A DNA stretch of 64,000 bases from Notospermus geniculatus (GCA_002633025.1 NMRB01001339.1:66649-130648); one strand, 5' to 3'. Shown: positions 1 through 11,650, counted from the first letter of the stretch. The notes: a model not told the origin generated them from the letters alone. Translations and numbers: made by a program.

Positions 1-859
1 TACTTTCCACGAGCCTATAGCAAATCCAAGGTTGTGCTTAGTCAGCTGGTAAATACTGTGATTCGTGGTGTTCACTTGTGGTGTCTGTTGCACAGGCCTG
101 GCACTTTGCCCATGTTGAAGTTAGGGTGAATCATACTTCAAAAAGGAGTTGCAAATAAGGCGATTTTTTCAGCACGACCAGCTTGTTTTCTTTTTCTATT
201 TCTGTCTACGTGCATACATGCGCCTATTTCGTCTGTACAGACATTGGGTCATATGAATAAAGCCTAGTAAATGATTTTACTTGAATTTTGCGATATAAAT
301 GCACTAGGCAATGCTGTACAAACCTGAATAGAAGTAAAAGCATTTGCTAGTCTTAAAAAATAAATAAATACTAAGACCAATTTCGTACCTCAGATAAATT
401 TTCATGAATCTCTTTAGCTCTGAGACGTCACCTGATGGAGAATTTCAGTAGTTGTCCATCTGACGTCACGTCAAGCGTGGGATATCGCAATGTGGCCTAT
501 CCCCTAACGTGTTCGATAGTTAATGGCAGGAGTTTAAGTTTTTTTTGGAATGCCGATGAGCCCAATTTCTTCGCTCTTCACAACAAAGTACCATTTGAGG
601 GTAAGTCAATTGGGGGCAGAGGCAAATTTGGCGCCCTTCACGTCTCGCACGATTTCTCGAGACACAAACCTTAGAATTTTTTAAAAACTTCTCGAACAAA
701 TGGTTTGTGTCCTTAGAGCTGTGTGAAATTTCATTAAAATTGATAATTTCCTGCGGGTAGATTTCGCGGGGCGCTTGGACTTCAAATGTACACCAAATGT
801 ACAACCAGTGTATTACTGTACTTTAGCCCATTGCTAACTGTAATGACGTGTCAGTCAAA
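1..859. other. Gene-free flank
   Basis: No reading frame here looks like a real exon; the small open frames lack codon bias and splice context. A consensus CRE/ATF site, TGACGTCA, lies at 461-468. Nothing else is recognised. Confidence 0.5.
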
Positions 860-1390
860 ACTTGTCTCCGCCACGGCCTGGTCGGAATCCCAGCAACAAC
901 AACGAACGATGTACACAATGAGGAACCCGCACACTAACGTCACGACGTGGCGCTGCAAGCGCTTGTACCGACGTCTCTATTTTTCTAACGTTATTTCCAT
1001 TTATTTCTGCCGTGAAAATAAACCATTTGTGTTGGTCGCCCGACAGTAAAACTTACATCATCGTGTAGCAAATGAAATTTTCTTTTAATCTCATTCCTTT
1101 TTTCTTAAAATGGAGGGATACAGTGGCGATAAAAGCAACGTCTTTTGTGTCATTTTTCCTGTAGAAAAACGTACAGGCAAGTTTTCCATGACGCAACGTC
1201 AGCATCTCACATGACGTCAAAAACACCTAAAATGACGTCAATGACGTCGTTTCGGTACAAGCGCTCACAGCGCCGACCTGTCGGGATAAACCGCAGGGCA
1301 GGTTCCCCATTGACAAATATTATGTCAATATTACATGTATTTCTCGCTGAAGACGAAGTAATGTACAATAATTTCTTCCCTTCTAACGAA
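860..1390. repeat. Diverged inverted repeat (family WW) with CRE-like sites
   Basis: The segment around 910-965 is the imperfect reverse complement of about 1240-1315; both arms carry a GGTACAAGCGC-like block and a GACGT-rich block. Fragments of the same arm recur near 17475-17515 and 47425-47470, so this is a dispersed element. Three CRE-type octamers (1212-1219, 1233-1240, and 1242-1249 with one mismatch) belong to the repeat. Confidence 0.5.
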
Positions 1391-1671
1391 AAAAGGGTCC
1401 ATAAACGTATTAAGTGATACTCTTCTTCGTGTTGTGAATTAGAAAACAATAATTACTATTCTCATCACTTGAATGATGTGATGGAATAGCTTATTCGTAC
1501 AGCATTAATGACATACGTAATTGACTTTAAGTACGAGATAATAAATGTTGCCCTCATGCGGGGGTACGCAGAGTGCATAAAGTTTAACGAGGGATGAACA
1601 TACACATGTACGTGTATTTGGCTATCAAAACTATGGCTATTTGAATATACAGAACGGACTGTTGTAAATCG

Positions 1672-2122
1672 GACTACTCTCCGTTCCTGTTCCGATTGGC
1701 GTGAGGTTTATCAACGATAGCTCCGCAACGGCTGGGCCGATTTTGATGAAACATACGTCAATCGACTTGTCTTTCTTGGCGGTACAGCCATCATCACTGT
1801 CATTTTCCCGAAAAACGTGATAGAAAAAATTCTTTCACAAATCACAGTTCGTATTTACGGCCGAAATGGCGGCCTTTTTGAAATGACGCAATGCATCGTG
1901 CACGTGTAAACTGCACTGAACAGCATAGCGAAATGAAATGGGTTTTGAGAAAGGGATCCGTTATGGAGGCCTTACGCGAAAAATGAAGATAGCAGAAAGA
2001 TACCGGCAAGAAAGACAAGTTAAAATTGATGTATGGTATGTTGAATTTGACCCAGCCGTTGCGGAGATATCGGCTGAAAACCTCACGCCACTGGGATTTG
2101 GAATGAACTGTAGGGTTATCAC
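1672..2122 (+). mobile_element. Palindromic MITE X, copy 1
   Basis: A foldback element of about 450 bp. Left and right arms share blocks such as GAGGTTT and CAACGGCTGGG, and an asymmetric core contains GGCCGAAATGGCGGCC. Copies 2 (40672-41103, opposite strand) and 3 (42588-43040) match over the full length. It has no coding capacity; the small open frames mirror each other in the two arms. Exact termini are uncertain because the ends have diverged. Confidence 0.75.
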
Positions 2123-2236
2123 TCCTGTCGCACCGAAACATGCCCGTAAGTCCGGGTTCACATAGAGCTACACCTACACGGACACGGCTTGCAAACACAG
2201 GAGCTCATTTTTCACTCGTGATTTAATACGAATCAT

Positions 2237-2741
2237 CCGTATATACTGTCACACTGAAGTAGTTCTCAAAACGTCCTGCCCCGCCATAAAAAATCGTAAA
2301 ACGGGCTAGAACGTGTTATACCCCCATCACACTGAGCTAGTTCTCAGTACGTTCTTGAAAATTTTGCCGAACGGGCTCAAACTGTGTGCGAACGGAGTGG
2401 ACGTAGTGGCAACGTTTTACAGTCTTTTTACGAACTTCGTGGATGGGAAGGGTGCTCCAGTACATCGAAGCATTATTTGGCCAAGGGTACACGTTCTAGC
2501 CCGTTTTACGATTTTTTTAGGACGGGGCAGGACGTTTTGAGAACGACTTCAGTGTGATGGGGGTATAACCCTTGGACAAATACTGCCTCGATGTTCTGGT
2601 CGGAGCACCCTTCCCGTCCATGAAGTTCGCAAAAAGAATGTAAAAATTTGCCACTACGTCCACTCCGTTCGCACACAGTTAGAGCCCGTTCGGCAACATT
2701 TTCAAGAACGTACTGAAAACTAGCTCAGTGTGATGGGGGCA
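2237..2741 (-). mobile_element. MITE G, outer copy split by a second G
   Basis: A minus-oriented copy of the roughly 250-bp G element, recognised by the CAGTGTGATGGGGG end and the ACGTCCTGCCCCG block. It is interrupted by a plus-oriented G copy. Left part about 2237-2318, right part about 2566-2741. Confidence 0.65.
2321..2563 (+). mobile_element. MITE G, inner nested copy
   Basis: A complete copy bounded by CCCCCATCACACTGA and its inverse, with TA at both edges. It sits in the GTGTAACCC stretch of the outer copy, as shown by comparison with the uninterrupted copy at 15952-16193. The target duplication is TA or TWA; palindromic flanks prevent a clear choice. Confidence 0.7.
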
Positions 2742-2745
2742 TTAA

Positions 2746-3122
2746 AGGGACTAGGAAAATTTTTTCAAGCTTCGGTTATTACAAAATGCTAGTCTTTCAT
2801 GATAAATTCCCACCGTCAATTCACTTTTTCAATTAACTGTTAATTACTGGCACCCAGACAAATCAGTCATCACCACACCATGGAGAATTCACCACGTCAC
2901 TGGGAACCTCTCGCTGTATGTTTTGTATGGAGCGAGCTTGTACTTTATTATCTTGATTAGGTTCCCAGTGACGTGGTGAATGCTCCATGGTGTGGTGATA
3001 ACTGATTTGTCTGGGTGCCAGTAATAAACAGTTAATTGAAAAAGTGAATTGACGGTGGGAATTTATCATGAAAGACTAGCATTTTGTAATAACCGAAGCT
3101 TGAAAAAATGTTCCTAGTCCCT
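2746..3122. mobile_element. Near-perfect palindromic MITE N, TTAA target (Kolobok/T2-like)
   Basis: The arms are each about 155 bp and almost perfectly complementary, around a loop near 2915-2960. The ends read AGGGACTAGG and the inverse, flanked by TTAA at 2742-2745 and 3123-3126. TTAAAGGRR ends are characteristic of T2/Kolobok MITEs. The near identity of the arms suggests recent insertion or gene conversion. Confidence 0.75.
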
Positions 3123-3683
3123 TTAAGGTCAACGGTTACGTTTCGGGCTTTGACTTCACTATTCACATAGGCGACCATTTTCTAATTTTGATTTTGAATG
3201 GAAAATGAGTCACCGCGACCTAAATGATTTTGGGACACCCTGTAGAAATGCATCCTTGAAAATATTTCAATGCGATTTCGCAAGGATCACGCAGCCGTCG
3301 AAAGAAACTGCGATTATTATAAATCCTCTTAAAACCGTTTAGAATGAAGAACAAAGCCCTTACGTACCTTATTAGAATTTAGCACGAATCATGCGTGTTC
3401 ATTTTACGATATACTGAAAGGAAAAATAATTGAATTGATTCATATTAATCTTTTTGCGTGATGGGTTTAATCATTAGAATTTTATAAATTCAAAACTGTT
3501 ACATTTTTTGATTAGAAAAAAGTGGCAGATGATTATGTTTTGTTAAATATGTCGCAATAGAGATTAGGTACTAATGCACACGGTGCTGAGGGTTTTGAAA
3601 TAGGCGAGTTGAAATCACCACAAATCGAGCATACATGTATGTGGGTGTTAAAACGACATTGCTTTGTATTCGAAAATGCCCTG
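3123..3683. other. Gene-free stretch
   Basis: AT-rich sequence with no credible exon. A mariner-like terminal word, GGGACACCCTGTA, is seen near 3233, possibly a degraded transposon end. Confidence 0.4.
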
Positions 3684-3791
3684 AGGCCTGTTTCATAAAG
3701 TGACTTTAAGCTAATGGTATCATTAACTCCAATGCATTGTCCATTTGGTTAAAGGTACCATTAGCTTAAAGTCACTTTTTAAAACAGGCCT
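3684..3791. mobile_element. Short foldback MITE H, copy 1
   Basis: An element of about 108 bp whose arms start GGCCTGTTTCATAAAGTGAC and fold back through a TTAGCTTAAAGTCAC arm. Other copies are at 16468-16578 and 37490-37601, all of nearly the same length. Confidence 0.75.
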
Positions 3792-3856
3792 CTGGCTATT
3801 ACTATACTGTTATTGGAAATCGCATTTTCCTCTTTTTGGATTCAGATGATATATAG

Positions 3857-3955
3857 GAAGTCAACTTCCAAAATTTCGCAAATTTTCGACCCCAAGCGGG
3901 GTCTTCCTCAAGCACTTTTCAGTATGGAACTCCAGAAAAGACTGAGCTGAATCCC
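3857..3955 (+). repeat. Dispersed repeat J, copy 1
   Basis: A segment of about 100 bp shared with 27929-27978, 40379-40612 (two inverted copies) and 58896-59000. It contains a GACCCC-loop-GGGGTC hairpin beside a TGAGGAAG-like word, and a conserved AAGTCAACTTCC end. This copy is diverged (TCAAGCAC instead of TCAGGCAC). It may be the 3' end of a retroelement or SINE. Confidence 0.6.
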
Positions 3956-4053
3956 AAATGTAGATCTAAAGTATCCTGTACAAACAGGATTCAGAGGTAT
4001 TGATAACGCATCTAAGGACTCGCTGGGACGTATGAATTTGGGGATTTAACAAA

Positions 4054-4250
4054 GGGGGTGTTCATTTTCGTCAATTGAGGAATCTGAGGTGTGATCCTTG
4101 AGAAAATGGAGAAAGCTATGAAGCTGCAAATTGCAGCAATTATTCTGCACAGCACAACAAATAATCCCTGTAACTTGCAAGTGCATAGCTTTTTCCGTTT
4201 CCCCAAGGATCACAACTCAGATTCCTCTAGTGACGAAAATGAACAGCCCC
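4054..4250 (+). mobile_element. MITE PP, copy 1
   Basis: A 197-bp element with ends GGGGGTGTTCATTTTCGTCA and the inverse. A second copy, 55350-55545, lies inside a C element, which proves that it is mobile. The interior has a palindromic AGCTGCAAATTGCAGC block. Confidence 0.75.
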
Positions 4251-4747
4251 TTAAATACATCGATTTAGTCGGGCAATTATTTCCACTTTTGGGTTTTTAA
4301 AAAATATTTAGTCGAGAAATAGGGCCTTATGGCCTTGGCGAATTGCATAAAAGATTACATCTACACATATTTTGATTGAAACGGATGCATCGTAAAATGT
4401 TTCACAAGTGAGTTGATGAAATAATGGGGTAGTCAAGTATCTGGATAAATTTCGGGCGTGGTTTTCCTTCATGTAGGTTGGCTCACAATGATACAAACAC
4501 CATAACTATTAAATTTCAATAACTCATGACAGAAACATGGTGTATTTTAATTTTATGATTCTCTTTGTGAAAATCCTAAAATTGTCAATTCTTTGCCAAG
4601 AATGATCGACCTGTTCCGGTGTGACGTTTTTGAATGTTCCCCATCTGTAAGTGTTCCCTTCAACAATCTGACGGCATAAACTGCTACCTGACAATATTGG
4701 ACACACAGAGAAACGTGTGCTCTGCAACCGTTTCCAAAATAATGATA

Positions 4748-4896
4748 GGGAGGTTCAGAAACCAAACGATAAACGTAAACTTTACGACGACGTTATTTGT
4801 CATACTACACATTAACCAGATTTTATATTGCATTTTTGGTACAAAAATAACGTTGTCGTTAACTTTTACGTTTATCGTCTGATTTCTAAACCTCCC
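4748..4896 (+). mobile_element. MITE D, copy 1 (TA target)
   Basis: A 149-bp foldback flanked by TA at 4746-4747 and 4897-4898. The ends read GGGAGGTTCAGAAACC and the inverse, followed by AACGATAAACGTAAAC arms. Other copies are at 52404-52557, 52563-52672 and 62794-62942. No coding capacity. Confidence 0.8.
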
Positions 4897-5134
4897 TAAT
4901 GGGAACACTGACATACGGAAACACTGCAGATTCAGTTAAGCTAAGCGCACGTGGACGGCAAATCTCAATGTAATAGGACTATTTATTAAGTCGACTGACC
5001 CAAGCTGCTCGTTATTCGGCCGGGTCAGTCAACTTCCGCAGCCCATCGTAGTGTGATTTGCCGTCCATCTGCCTTCGGACTTTCCCTCACCGTGGATTCC
5101 AGTAGAAAACATCGGGACTTCAATTACTGTCATC

Positions 5135-5360
5135 ATTATCGTGAAGTGATGGAGCTAATAAATTAAAACTAAGATCGATGCACGACACGGTAATTAGATA
5201 TAACAGAAGATGAAAAAAACGAACCGACGTACTACCAACCCACCTGCCGCCGTAGTATATCATTAGCTACACACCGCATTTGTGTCACAGCGTCTGGTTT
5301 TCAGTCTCGGTGCTAATATTAGCCTTCTTGCCGGTCATGCGTGTCATACATGTGTATAAT
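5135..5360 (+). repeat. Direct repeat, left copy, flanking a C element
   Basis: About 225 bp that reappears with a few substitutions and small indels at 5994-6215. The two copies lie exactly on either side of the foldback element at 5361-5994. It contains no gene. Confidence 0.8.
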
Positions 5361-5994
5361 TAGTGAGTTTTCGCAAACCTGACGAAACAGCATGTACGAA
5401 GTACGAAATTTAACATCATTTCCAGGACTTAATGTATTTCTGGAGATGGTTGGTACCACAAATGTCCCTGCTGCCAGTGCGTCTTTTAGCTTATCATGTA
5501 AAACCGAGAGAGTTGGTGCATCTTGAATTTTTAAATTTCCACTTCGTATCCACGAAGTGGAAACGAAAGATAAATTTCAAAGTTTAATACACACCGTAAC
5601 TCTATCGGTCTAACGTCACATGCTAAAAGACGCTCTTGCAGCAGGCAATATTTGTGGTACCAACCATCTCCTGAAATATCGGGTGGCCCCCAAAAAACTG
5701 GAACACACAATATCAGGCCATAACTTTTACACTTTTTAAACAATTTTAAAATTGCTGTATTTTTGTAATGCCTTGAGATATTTACATGTACCTGAAATTT
5801 TCACCACGAGCCACAATTAACAGCCTCATATCACATATGAAATACCATGACATTTGATTAAAAAGTGCAAAAGTTATGGGCTGATAAGTTGTGTTCCAGT
5901 TTTTTTGGGGCCACCCGATACATTACGTCATGGAAATGAAGTACAATTTCGTATTTCGTACTTCGTTTTTCGTCAGATTTGCGAAACCTCACTA
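5361..5994. mobile_element. Foldback element C, copy a, with nested insertion
   Basis: The ends read TAGTGAG then TTTCGCAAA, and the inverse. The two arms differ in their inner parts: one holds an AGAGCGTCTTTTAGC-type block and the other a GACGCACTGGCAGCAG-type block, joined at a palindromic GAAGTGGAAA centre. The right arm is interrupted at 5679-5918. Other copies: 33363, 34732 (fragment), 35167, 48514-49094, 55127, 56028-56788. Confidence 0.8.
5679..5918. mobile_element. MITE YY nested in C (TA target)
   Basis: A 240-bp element with ends TCGGGTGGCCCC and the inverse, followed by AAAAAACTGGAACAC arms. It is flanked by TA at 5677-5678 and 5919-5920. Other C copies read straight through this point (GAAATACATTACGTCATGG), so the empty site is known. 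Confidence 0.85.
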
Positions 5995-6215
5995 TTATCG
6001 TGAAGTGATGGAGCGATACATCAAACTAAGATCAATGCACGACACGGTAATTAGATATAATAGAAGATGAAAAAAACGAACCGACGTACTACCAACCCAC
6101 CTGCCGCCGTAGTATATCATTAGCTACACACCGCATTTGTGTCACAGCGTCTGGTTTTCAGTCTCGGTTCTAATATTAGCCTTCTTGCCGGTCATGCGTG
6201 TCATACATGTATGAT
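5994..6215 (+). repeat. Direct repeat, right copy, flanking a C element
   Basis: Matches 5135-5360 at high identity, with small differences near the TAATAGAAG and CGGTTCTAAT positions. It starts at the last base of the C element. A tandem duplication that included the C element would produce this arrangement. Confidence 0.75.
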
Positions 6216-7444
6216 TATCTCGTTGCTTAATGCATCTGGGTCTGTGTCGGAGAGTTCCGGAAGATACATTTGTAGCTTTCCATGGCAGCTTTTGTAGCTC
6301 ACCTGGTGAGCTCTTACGGTGGTGCAGCGTCCGTCGTCGTCTGTAGTCCGTTAGCAGGGCACGTTTCGTAACCGCCAGATCTATTGACCTGAAACTTTGT
6401 ACACATATACCCCTAGGTCAGATGACCTATGACACCAAGTTTCGATCCGATTCAATTCTTGGCTTGGCCACCAGGTGGCCAGAACCAAAAAAATAAAAAG
6501 TGCAATAACTCCTGAACTAATGACTGGATCATCTCCAAATTTTTACCATAGGTGTATATAATTAGGATACATAACATGTATAACGGGTTTTTTATTTGAC
6601 CTACTTTTCAAGGTCACGTACATGTAGGTCAAAGTTCTACAAAAGTAACGAACCTGCCACAGTTCGACTTCATATCTTGCATGAACATGTATCAGAGAGG
6701 CACCTTCAAAAATACCGAGTTCCGGCCCAATCGAACATTCAATATGGCCGCTAGGTGGCGTAACCTGAAAATCATCGAAGTGCTATATATAAGTCAGGAA
6801 CTGCTTGGCCCACTGTGCTCAAACTTGATATGGACCTCCCTCTAGATGACCTTTACATGCACGTCAAATTTGAGCCTGATTTGACTTCAGGCTGGCACTT
6901 TCAAGTCGAGTTACCAGAAGTGTACGACCCCGGTTAGGGTCGAAAATTTGCTTTTATCATATACCCGAGTACAGTATGTTCCGCGGTACCGCCTGGAACT
7001 GCAGCATTTTTCGTCAAAAACACCGCACAAAAACTAACGAAATCGACGTGGACGAATGCTGGCCGTCTTAAAATCACATTTCATGTTCAATAATACAAGA
7101 ACTGTTCGACTAATATGCTACAAATCGCCTGAAATAGAAGGGGGATGTCCGCTCCGACCACCATCATGATCCGGGGTGTGATACGCGTTCCGTATCATCC
7201 CACTGATATGATACGCCCTATGTTACCTAATAAGCTTTGATTTAAGGGGCTTTGCGAGGCCTCTTGGCTCACTTCCTGGAAAGACGCAGCCGTCTCACTC
7301 CGCTGGGCTCACTCCATCAACATTCGCGCATTAATACAAAAACAACAGTGCTCTGACATGGCGGATATGCATGCGGTGATACAAGTGGCATCGGTGGGGT
7401 ATTTTTGTCATTTTTTTGCGCTTCTTGTGGTATATGATAAATAT
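6216..7444. other. Gene-free stretch with retroelement-like text
   Basis: No exon seen. The part from about 6290 to 6990, beginning TAGCTCACCTGGTGAGC and followed by short paragraphs on AACTCCTGAACTAATGAC, has the look of a dispersed non-coding repeat. I cannot classify it. A CTCF-like palindrome, GGCCACCAGGTGGCC, lies near 6468. Confidence 0.35.
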
Positions 7445-7599
7445 AAAACCACACTCGTGAGATTTCCGAGGAAGCTGAACACACTCGTGATAATCTTTTG
7501 CCCGGAACCCCATTGACCTTCGGTCTCGGGGGTTCCTGGCAAAAGATCACCACTCGTGTGTTCTGCTACCTCGGAAATCCCACTCGTGTGGTTTTATGA
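7445..7599. mobile_element. Foldback element VV
   Basis: An inverted repeat of about 155 bp with arms containing CCACACTCGTG, GATTTCCGAGG and ATCTTTTGCC, around a central GGAACCCC hairpin. ACTCGTG is repeated several times in each arm. It is seen once in the window; termini are not resolved. Confidence 0.6.
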
Positions 7600-7992
7600 T
7601 TAGATATTGGAAATTGACTTCCTGTTTATCATAGTATTTTGTGCTGTATAGTTTGGATATCTGTGATGAATTTATTGTTAACAAGATTACTCTATGGGCC
7701 AGGGCCAAAGCCTTAGCATTATTGGCCTTGACTAAGTCTTTCTGATATCAAACCTCAATGATCCCGTATAAAAATGGAAAATGAATGGTTAGAATTACTA
7801 CACAGATAACGTAATATCCGGAGAGAGCAATATATTTGCACTCTTTTAGGTGAACCGTCAATGGGTTGTTCGTGCAAGGCGATGCCTCCACAAAACTGTC
7901 CCTTACATCACGAATAACAAATTACCTCTCTGCCACTAGACGTTTTTTTTAGACATACCACGCGCTGAGATTTTAATATCAGAAAACCTTAA

Positions 7993-8340
7993 AGGTACTC
8001 TAGTTCGAACTGTAAACATTACGGTTTGTTCATTTACATGGTTGATTATAATAGTTACGGTTTGTTCATTTACATGGTTGATTATAATAGTTATTTTTCC
8101 TCAGACAGGTGGCAGCACCCGTGTATACCAAAACATCAATGTTAACTATTTTTATATCTATCTTGATACATGTGTACATGTAAATATTCTTGTAACTGAA
8201 ATATGTTAATGATTTTACGCTCAAAAACAAACAAAAAGTTGTGAAAGGCGAGGTTTAATTCGATTTTATCTGATTTGTTAGTACCAGAAGTTGACAATAT
8301 GTGGCACACCGTAATGTTTACAATTCGAACTAGAGCACCT
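7993..8340 (+). mobile_element. MITE F, copy 1, TTAA target
   Basis: Ends AGGTACTCTAGTTCGAA and the inverse, flanked by TTAA at 7989-7992 and 8341-8344. This copy is longer than its relatives (50283-50558, 53093-53398) because a block of about 41 bp around TACGGTTTGTTCATTTACAT is tandemly duplicated. It contains AGGTGGCAGCAC at 8107-8118. Confidence 0.8.
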
Positions 8341-8632
8341 TTAACGTACGTGAAATCAGAGCGAATTTTTCATACCTTGACGAGCCCATATATCATTCCT
8401 TAAAAAAGTGTATTGAAGTGAGTATGCACACCAGAGACGCATAAACAACTAGCTAGCGGTCGCTGTGTAGTATTCTTTTATTGTTTTAGGTTCCCAATAT
8501 GATTCAGTCAGGCGTATAAAACGTAATCACAGATACCTTCTTGTCATAACGAATGATCCGTTTCAGGAAATTGATCCTTAATTCCCGAAAATCGATCAAT
8601 TTCATTGCAATATATGGGGGGGGGGGGGGGGT

Positions 8633-8654
8633 NNNNNNNNNNNNNNNNNNNNNN
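8633..8654. other. Assembly gap (22 N) after a poly-G run
   Basis: The gap follows a run of about 16 G, so sequencing failure at the homopolymer is the likely cause. Confidence 0.9.
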
Positions 8655-8717
8655 GGGGACTGGGAAAATCTCTTATGTGCTGTGTTTTGTGCGAGATTGA
8701 GGTTTTGCATCTACATG

Positions 8718-9832
8718 TACACCCCTCAGCATTAATTTATCTACACCTCATTTTTTTAAATATCTTGAGAAGAAATTGACCAAAATTGATCGGGTTTCTG
8801 TTACATGAAATTTTATTGCCTTGGTCACATTATTCCAACGGTTTTGAGTGATTGCTTTTACGTCAACATTATGTAATCAGCTGTCGAAAAATGGCTACAA
8901 AATCAACATTTTTTATTTGGTGTGAAAATCTTCTGATTTCTGCAATACATTTTGAAAACACTCATAAGAAATAGTCCTGTTAAATTTCCATTCGGGAAAT
9001 CATAACAGGTTTTGAGAAAAAAGGTTTTCCCCCAGAAGTTTTGCCATGACCTGATTGCAATGGTTGACACAGCCCCTGTTCAGACTACCACCACGTCATG
9101 AATAATAAATTTTTCGTCGCATAACCGTAACATGTGACCAGTGGATCATGTTAATAATTGCGTGACGTGACCAAATTAAGCAGATGACGCGTAGGTTTAT
9201 GAACGAAAACTGAATTCTTTGTGTGAACAATGGTCAATTGAAATACCCGCGGTCAGGTCAACAGGCCAATAATAGGCCTCAAGCCCAATAGGCCTCAGGT
9301 AAGTCATTCACATGTTACGCCTACATCCAACCTCGCCAGAGGATCAATGAAAGAGTGGACGAATCGGAAAAGTTACTCGGGCGATCACAACATTTTCTCG
9401 GGCGAGGTATAAACCAATTGACTATGAATAAGGACTCTAAAAAACAAGCCTTGCCATTGGATGCTTACTGACAAGGGACCGTGGCACAAGTCAACTTAGT
9501 GTTATGAATTTGGCCGTTGAAAAACGTCCATATCATCAAAAGTGCTGAATAAATTTACCAAGAACTTCCAGAATAGTGTTTAACAAATAGCTATCTTTAT
9601 CTCCCCGATGTTTTTAAAACATTTCAGTTGAGAATAAAAAAGTTGACTTTTACAGCCATTTTTTGACAGCTGATTACATAATGCTGCCGCGAAAGCAATC
9701 ACCCAAAAGCGTTGGAATTATTTGACCAAGGCATGGAAATTTCATATAACACAAACCCGATCGAATTTGGTCAATTTGTTCACAAGATATTCAAAAAAAT
9801 AAGGTGTAGATAAATTAATGCTGAGGGGTGTA
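8718..9832. mobile_element. Large palindromic element BB with long inner segment
   Basis: The ends are TACACCCCTCAGCATTAA and the inverse. Arms of about 180 bp (to ~8900 and from ~9655) are homologous, with GTAATCAGCTGTC/GACAGCTGATTAC near the inner edge. CATG lies outside both ends. The 750-bp middle has no credible ORF, so this appears to be a nonautonomous derivative. Confidence 0.7.
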
Positions 9833-10557
9833 CATGGGCCACATGGCTATAATGCAGATGATGGCAATATTTATATCTGCCTCAGCCAACCAGAAGGCAG
9901 TAAATCACCCTTTTAAAGCGATGTACTCGCGAGGTTGCAAATGAAATCTCGTTGAACTATCGCGACCCGCGATAGCACCCCAATTTCATTCATAAATGGC
10001 GGGGTTCTTGAAACTGATCTCGTGTGAATTCTAGCATCTTTGAACTATCAAATTACGGTATCGACGTTTTATACAATAAAACGTTCATGAAAAATCTTTT
10101 ATTAATATTATCTCAATGAGTTTGGGCGACATTAGTGTTTACTGCCAGAAAAATTTCAAAATCTCACGGTGATCTCCGAAAACGAGATTGACAGATTAAC
10201 AACAAACATGGCTCCGAACATGGCCGTCGGCATCACTGTCACTCATGTCACTCTTCTGGCTGCTGATTGGTCACAGTAAATTCCGTAGTATTATAATGAG
10301 ATGACGTACTTGGAGTTCCATTCATTAACTGTAGTGCTGCCGCCATACGGGAAATAGAGGAACTATCGATGTGCAGTACTGCAGAGCACGCGTACATCGC
10401 TTTAACACGTCTGATGAAACTTCGTATCTGCAGACGGCATATGTCATACGAGTTTTTGATTCCAGAATCAAAACCACGTATATGTCATGCACAGCATGAT
10501 ATTGCGACATTCTGCTTAGACGTTTTTTCCTAAGAGGTTGTAAAGCTGTGACAGGAC
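9833..10557. other. Gene-free stretch
   Basis: No credible exon or clear repeat boundary. The minus frame through 10325-10603 is short and overlaps a MITE, so it was not taken as coding. Confidence 0.4.
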
Positions 10558-10722
10558 AAGTGTAATGTTTTTCAGTGTGGCCGTTTTTCTGTGTGACTCC
10601 CATTGTTTGCGAAACAGATTCACTGTTCCTCTGTGTGTCTCATTGTTAAGTCGTGCCCTATTCCGTAAATCTATTATAATGTCACACTGACACACGGGCC
10701 ACACTGAAAAACGTTACACCGG
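10558..10722 (+). mobile_element. MITE A, copy 1
   Basis: A 165-bp element with ends GTGTAATGTTTTTCAGTG and the inverse, and inner CTGTGTGACTCCCATTGT repeats. A second copy is at 59968-60145, where it interrupts a V element. The last ~16 bp are shared with the otherwise different family B. Confidence 0.75.
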
Positions 10723-10979
10723 AAAACTGTTTAACGCACGGTACATATATACAGTGAAAATAGATTGCAATACCACATATGTTGTGGCTTTCATCGGAAG
10801 CCCCTTGGACTCATTTCCGTCTTCTTATTGAATGTGGATAATGATATCGATAAAAGAAATGCTCGTACTTGCGAATTTCATCAGTGGCATGAGAAATCGT
10901 CTTTTTGTTGAGGTTTCGCATGCTGTACTGTACCTACATGTATGTACTCAGTTAGCAACAGCATTAAAAATCGTACATA

Positions 10980-11364
10980 CTCTAGATTCGTTCTTCTAAG
11001 GTTACTTCACTGAACACCCATCTGACCGCCTACCCTATTGAATATGCATGGCAAAATAAAGAGCTGTTCAATGTGAGTGACAGGCGAGGAGGGAAAGGGC
11101 TATTGAAGACTGATTTATACGACCACAGATTGTTGACTTCGTTATCTTCATAAGGGAATAGGCCTAGTGATTGTAACAGACACTCTTTTAATAGTGCCTG
11201 CCAACAAAACAGTCTTCGCGGCCCAGTGCAAGTAACGCAAGACTCACTCATTGGTCAGTGATGTTGAATTGAATCAATAAATTCTTTGTGTGGCCTATAT
11301 TGTGGGCTAGGCCTAAACCTACAGCATGAATATATGAAGTAACCTTAGAAGAACGAATCTAGAG
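10980..11364. mobile_element. TIR element CC
   Basis: Perfect inverted ends of about 32 bp, starting CTCTAGATTCGTTCTTC, flanked by TA on both sides (ACAT is also duplicated). The 320-bp middle is not palindromic. The minus frame through 11030-11251 has no coding signature. Confidence 0.7.
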
Positions 11365-11650
11365 TACATGTATATAGAGATTCTTCACCGACTTCACAAT
11401 TCAATGCTAATGAACTAACTAATTAATACATAATTAGCCATGTGCTTGGCCATCAGTAACACATTACAACTCTATGTAATTCAGCACTAATTATCTAGGT
11501 GTCATTCAATCATCAGACTGCTGTAGAACATGTGATTTTATTTGACAAATCATATACTAAGAAATTGAAATGATAAGAAATATATGTTTTGTTTTGCGAC
11601 CATTTCGTCACTTTGCGTGATTGTAGGCATTTCTTGGGACCGTCCCGGAT

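Noticed and set aside
1842-2198. 118-residue minus frame (and similar at 42627-43016)
   Set aside because: Inside MITE X; similarity between copies is at DNA level and frames occur on both strands.
5135-6215. An LTR retrotransposon with 220-bp LTRs
   Set aside because: The internal part is a known foldback element with its own TA ends; there is no primer-binding site, polypurine tract or coding sequence.
8504-8735. Frames running through the N block at 8633-8654
   Set aside because: They exist only because N codons are not stops; poly-G flanks the gap.
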